NCBI GenBank assembly: GCA_016188145.1
Contig: JACPIJ010000046.1
Coordinates: forward strand, 1 to 39,866
DNA length: 39,866 nucleotides
Source: Candidatus Woesearchaeota archaeon
GTDB lineage: Archaea; Nanobdellota; Nanobdellia; Woesearchaeales; UBA10216
Direction of reading: 5' to 3'
Of this stretch, positions 38,894 to 39,866 are shown in pieces. Made by a program: the position numbers and the translations under genes. How positions within the stretch are numbered: the first letter of the stretch is position 1; each line of letters starts with the position of its first letter. Under the pieces are notes generated by a model, which saw nothing but the letters and a program-made list of their open reading frames with translations, did no database searches and had not been told where the DNA came from.

Positions 38894-39866
38894 CTAATTA
38901 GCAGCTTCCTTATTTTTCTCCCCAATCTTTTCCAGCACCTTCTGGTGCATCCTTTTCAGGAACTCCATCTTGTCCTCAATGCGCATGACATCGGTATGGG
39001 CTTCAAGCACGATGTTGAAGGCAAATGGGGAGGGCATCGTGGTGTTAAGCTGCTTTACCTTTATTTTGCCGTCTTCTATGAGCTTCAGGACTGCTGCCGT
39101 GCTGGGAAGGTCCATGAGGTCTTCAAGCACCTCCCTTCTGGCTTCCTTGAGGATGCAGAAATCGGGGCTGATGCGCCTCACGGCGTTAATCAGTATCTGG
39201 CTTGAGACCTGCTGCCTGCCAACCCTTTTCCTGTGGCCCATGTACTCGCGCAGTATCATCAAAGCCCTTGCCGCACAGTGCCTGAACCTCCTCTTCAGGA
39301 TTTCCGTCTGCTCAATCGCGGCTGCGAGGACCTGGGAAATCTTCTCCGACTTGAGCAGCTTAAGGGCAGCTGCCGCATTGAACGGCTTCCCTGAAGCAAC
39401 GTAAAAGCCGTTGTCGGTGATGCCAACCTCAACATCGCGGTGCTGGGTCCTTGAGATGGCAAATGCCACAGCCCTTGAAAGGCAGTCGTTCACCCTCCTG
39501 CCGAAAAGGGCATGGAAAACAGTGTAATGGCGCCTGTTGTCAACATACTGCTCAACCAGGATTTTCTTATCATGGGGCAGTTCCGCAAAGAGAAACTGCT
39601 CGTGGAAATAATTGTAAACAGAGTCTGCAGCGTTCTTGTCAACATACAGGTAGCTGTTGATGAACTCAAGAATTTCCTTCCTGCTGCGGTTGTGGTTGAA
39701 CTTTTCCTCAACCAGTCTTCTGAACTTGCCAATGCTCATCGCAAGGTCAAAGCTCAAGGGAAGCATCTCGGAAAACCACGATGGGATGGTTGGGGGCCTG
39801 TCAACAGAGGCGTTAACGTAGGCAACCATGCCCTTGGCATGGCCGAACTGGTACTTGTCGCCGCCA
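38894..39866 (-). CDS. Lhr-type DEAD/DEAH helicase, C-terminal part (5' end outside window)
   Basis: The frame is open to the right edge, and the visible part is the C-terminal roughly 324 residues. It begins GGDKYQFGHAKGM and contains RPPTIPSWFSEMLPLSFDLA, VEQYVDNRRHYTVFHALFGRRVND, and RRFRHCAARALMILREYMGHRKRVGRQQ, all characteristic of the archaeal Lhr core after the helicase motor. Lhr is an ATP-dependent DNA/RNA translocase linked to repair. The C-terminus ends in a Lys/Glu-rich helix. The P-loop and DEAD box would lie beyond the window. Confidence 0.92.
   Translation of the reverse strand, partial: GGDKYQFGHAKGMVAYVNASVDRPPTIPSWFSEMLPLSFDLAMSIGKFRRLVEEKFNHNRSRKEILEFINSYLYVDKNAADSVYNYFHEQFLFAELPHDKKILVEQYVDNRRHYTVFHALFGRRVNDCLSRAVAFAISRTQHRDVEVGITDNGFYVASGKPFNAAAALKLLKSEKISQVLAAAIEQTEILKRRFRHCAARALMILREYMGHRKRVGRQQVSSQILINAVRRISPDFCILKEARREVLEDLMDLPSTAAVLKLIEDGKIKVKQLNTTMPSPFAFNIVLEAHTDVMRIEDKMEFLKRMHQKVLEKIGEKNKEAAN

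Overview
The window is archaeal chromosome. It carries the archaeal exosome-proteasome gene cluster (rrp42-rrp41-rrp4-SBDS-psmA), RNA polymerase subunit K, the KEOPS kinase Bud32, an Lhr helicase, an archaeal-type methionyl-tRNA synthetase, a ZPR1 zinc protein and a tRNA-Gln with a bulge-helix-bulge intron. Most genes that start a transcription unit have a TTTAAA-like box A beginning about 28-33 bases before the start codon, which means leaderless mRNAs. Genes inside operons instead use GGTGA/GAGGTG Shine-Dalgarno sites. Compact spacing, many small zinc-ribbon proteins, a DUF5667 surface protein and a bacterial-type Lgt would fit a DPANN archaeon, perhaps one close to Diapherotrites, which kept amino-acid biosynthesis. 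The lineage is inference; no rRNA is present.

Layout. 1-2.1 kb (minus): start of a nucleotide-binding oxidoreductase-like gene, a VIT1/CCC1-type metal transporter, lgt, and a run of tiny ORFs including a 13-residue MCGSCGC peptide. 2.1-10.4 kb (minus): every gene of the diaminopimelate-aminotransferase route from aspartate to lysine (lysC-dapA-dapB and asd-orphan-dapL-lysA-dapF). dapB is interrupted by an in-frame TGA. A divergent ACT-domain protein beside lysC is a candidate regulator. 11.2-17.2 kb (minus): apt, mtnP, zpr1, a GNAT acetyltransferase, metG, an orphan and a four-knuckle zinc-ribbon protein. 17.4-19.2 kb (plus): a repeated GTGCAA motif array, a 12-residue MCGTC peptide, a thioredoxin-fold lipoprotein and CcdA. 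19.3-23.4 kb: the intron-containing tRNA-Gln and two divergent cysteine-rich secreted proteins. 23.5-26.4 kb: bud32, an AAA/DUF4143 ATPase with tandem palindromic operators, a possible structured RNA, a small orphan and rpoK. 26.5-30.3 kb: the exosome-proteasome operon. 30.6-36 kb: orphans, zinc-ribbon proteins, an HTH-CBS regulator, a protein with a recent 198-bp internal duplication, DUF362, a phosphoesterase and an H1-like zinc protein. 36-38.8 kb: a strong structured-RNA candidate, a small HTH-like protein and a very AT-rich 763-residue orphan. The right edge holds the C-terminal part of Lhr.

Functional themes. (1) Lysine and/or diaminopimelate made from aspartate. (2) An envelope redox and lipoprotein theme: Lgt could lipidate the thioredoxin lipoprotein, CcdA would pass it electrons, and the neighbouring secreted proteins are rich in cysteine pairs. 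(3) RNA and protein turnover through exosome and proteasome.

Most unusual signals: a two-copy, about 71-bp structured element whose copies differ by four compensatory base-pair changes; the pair of MCGxC micropeptides; the multibranched RNA candidate at 36003-36148; the D-arm tRNA intron; the dapB stop codon; and the AT-rich orphan island.
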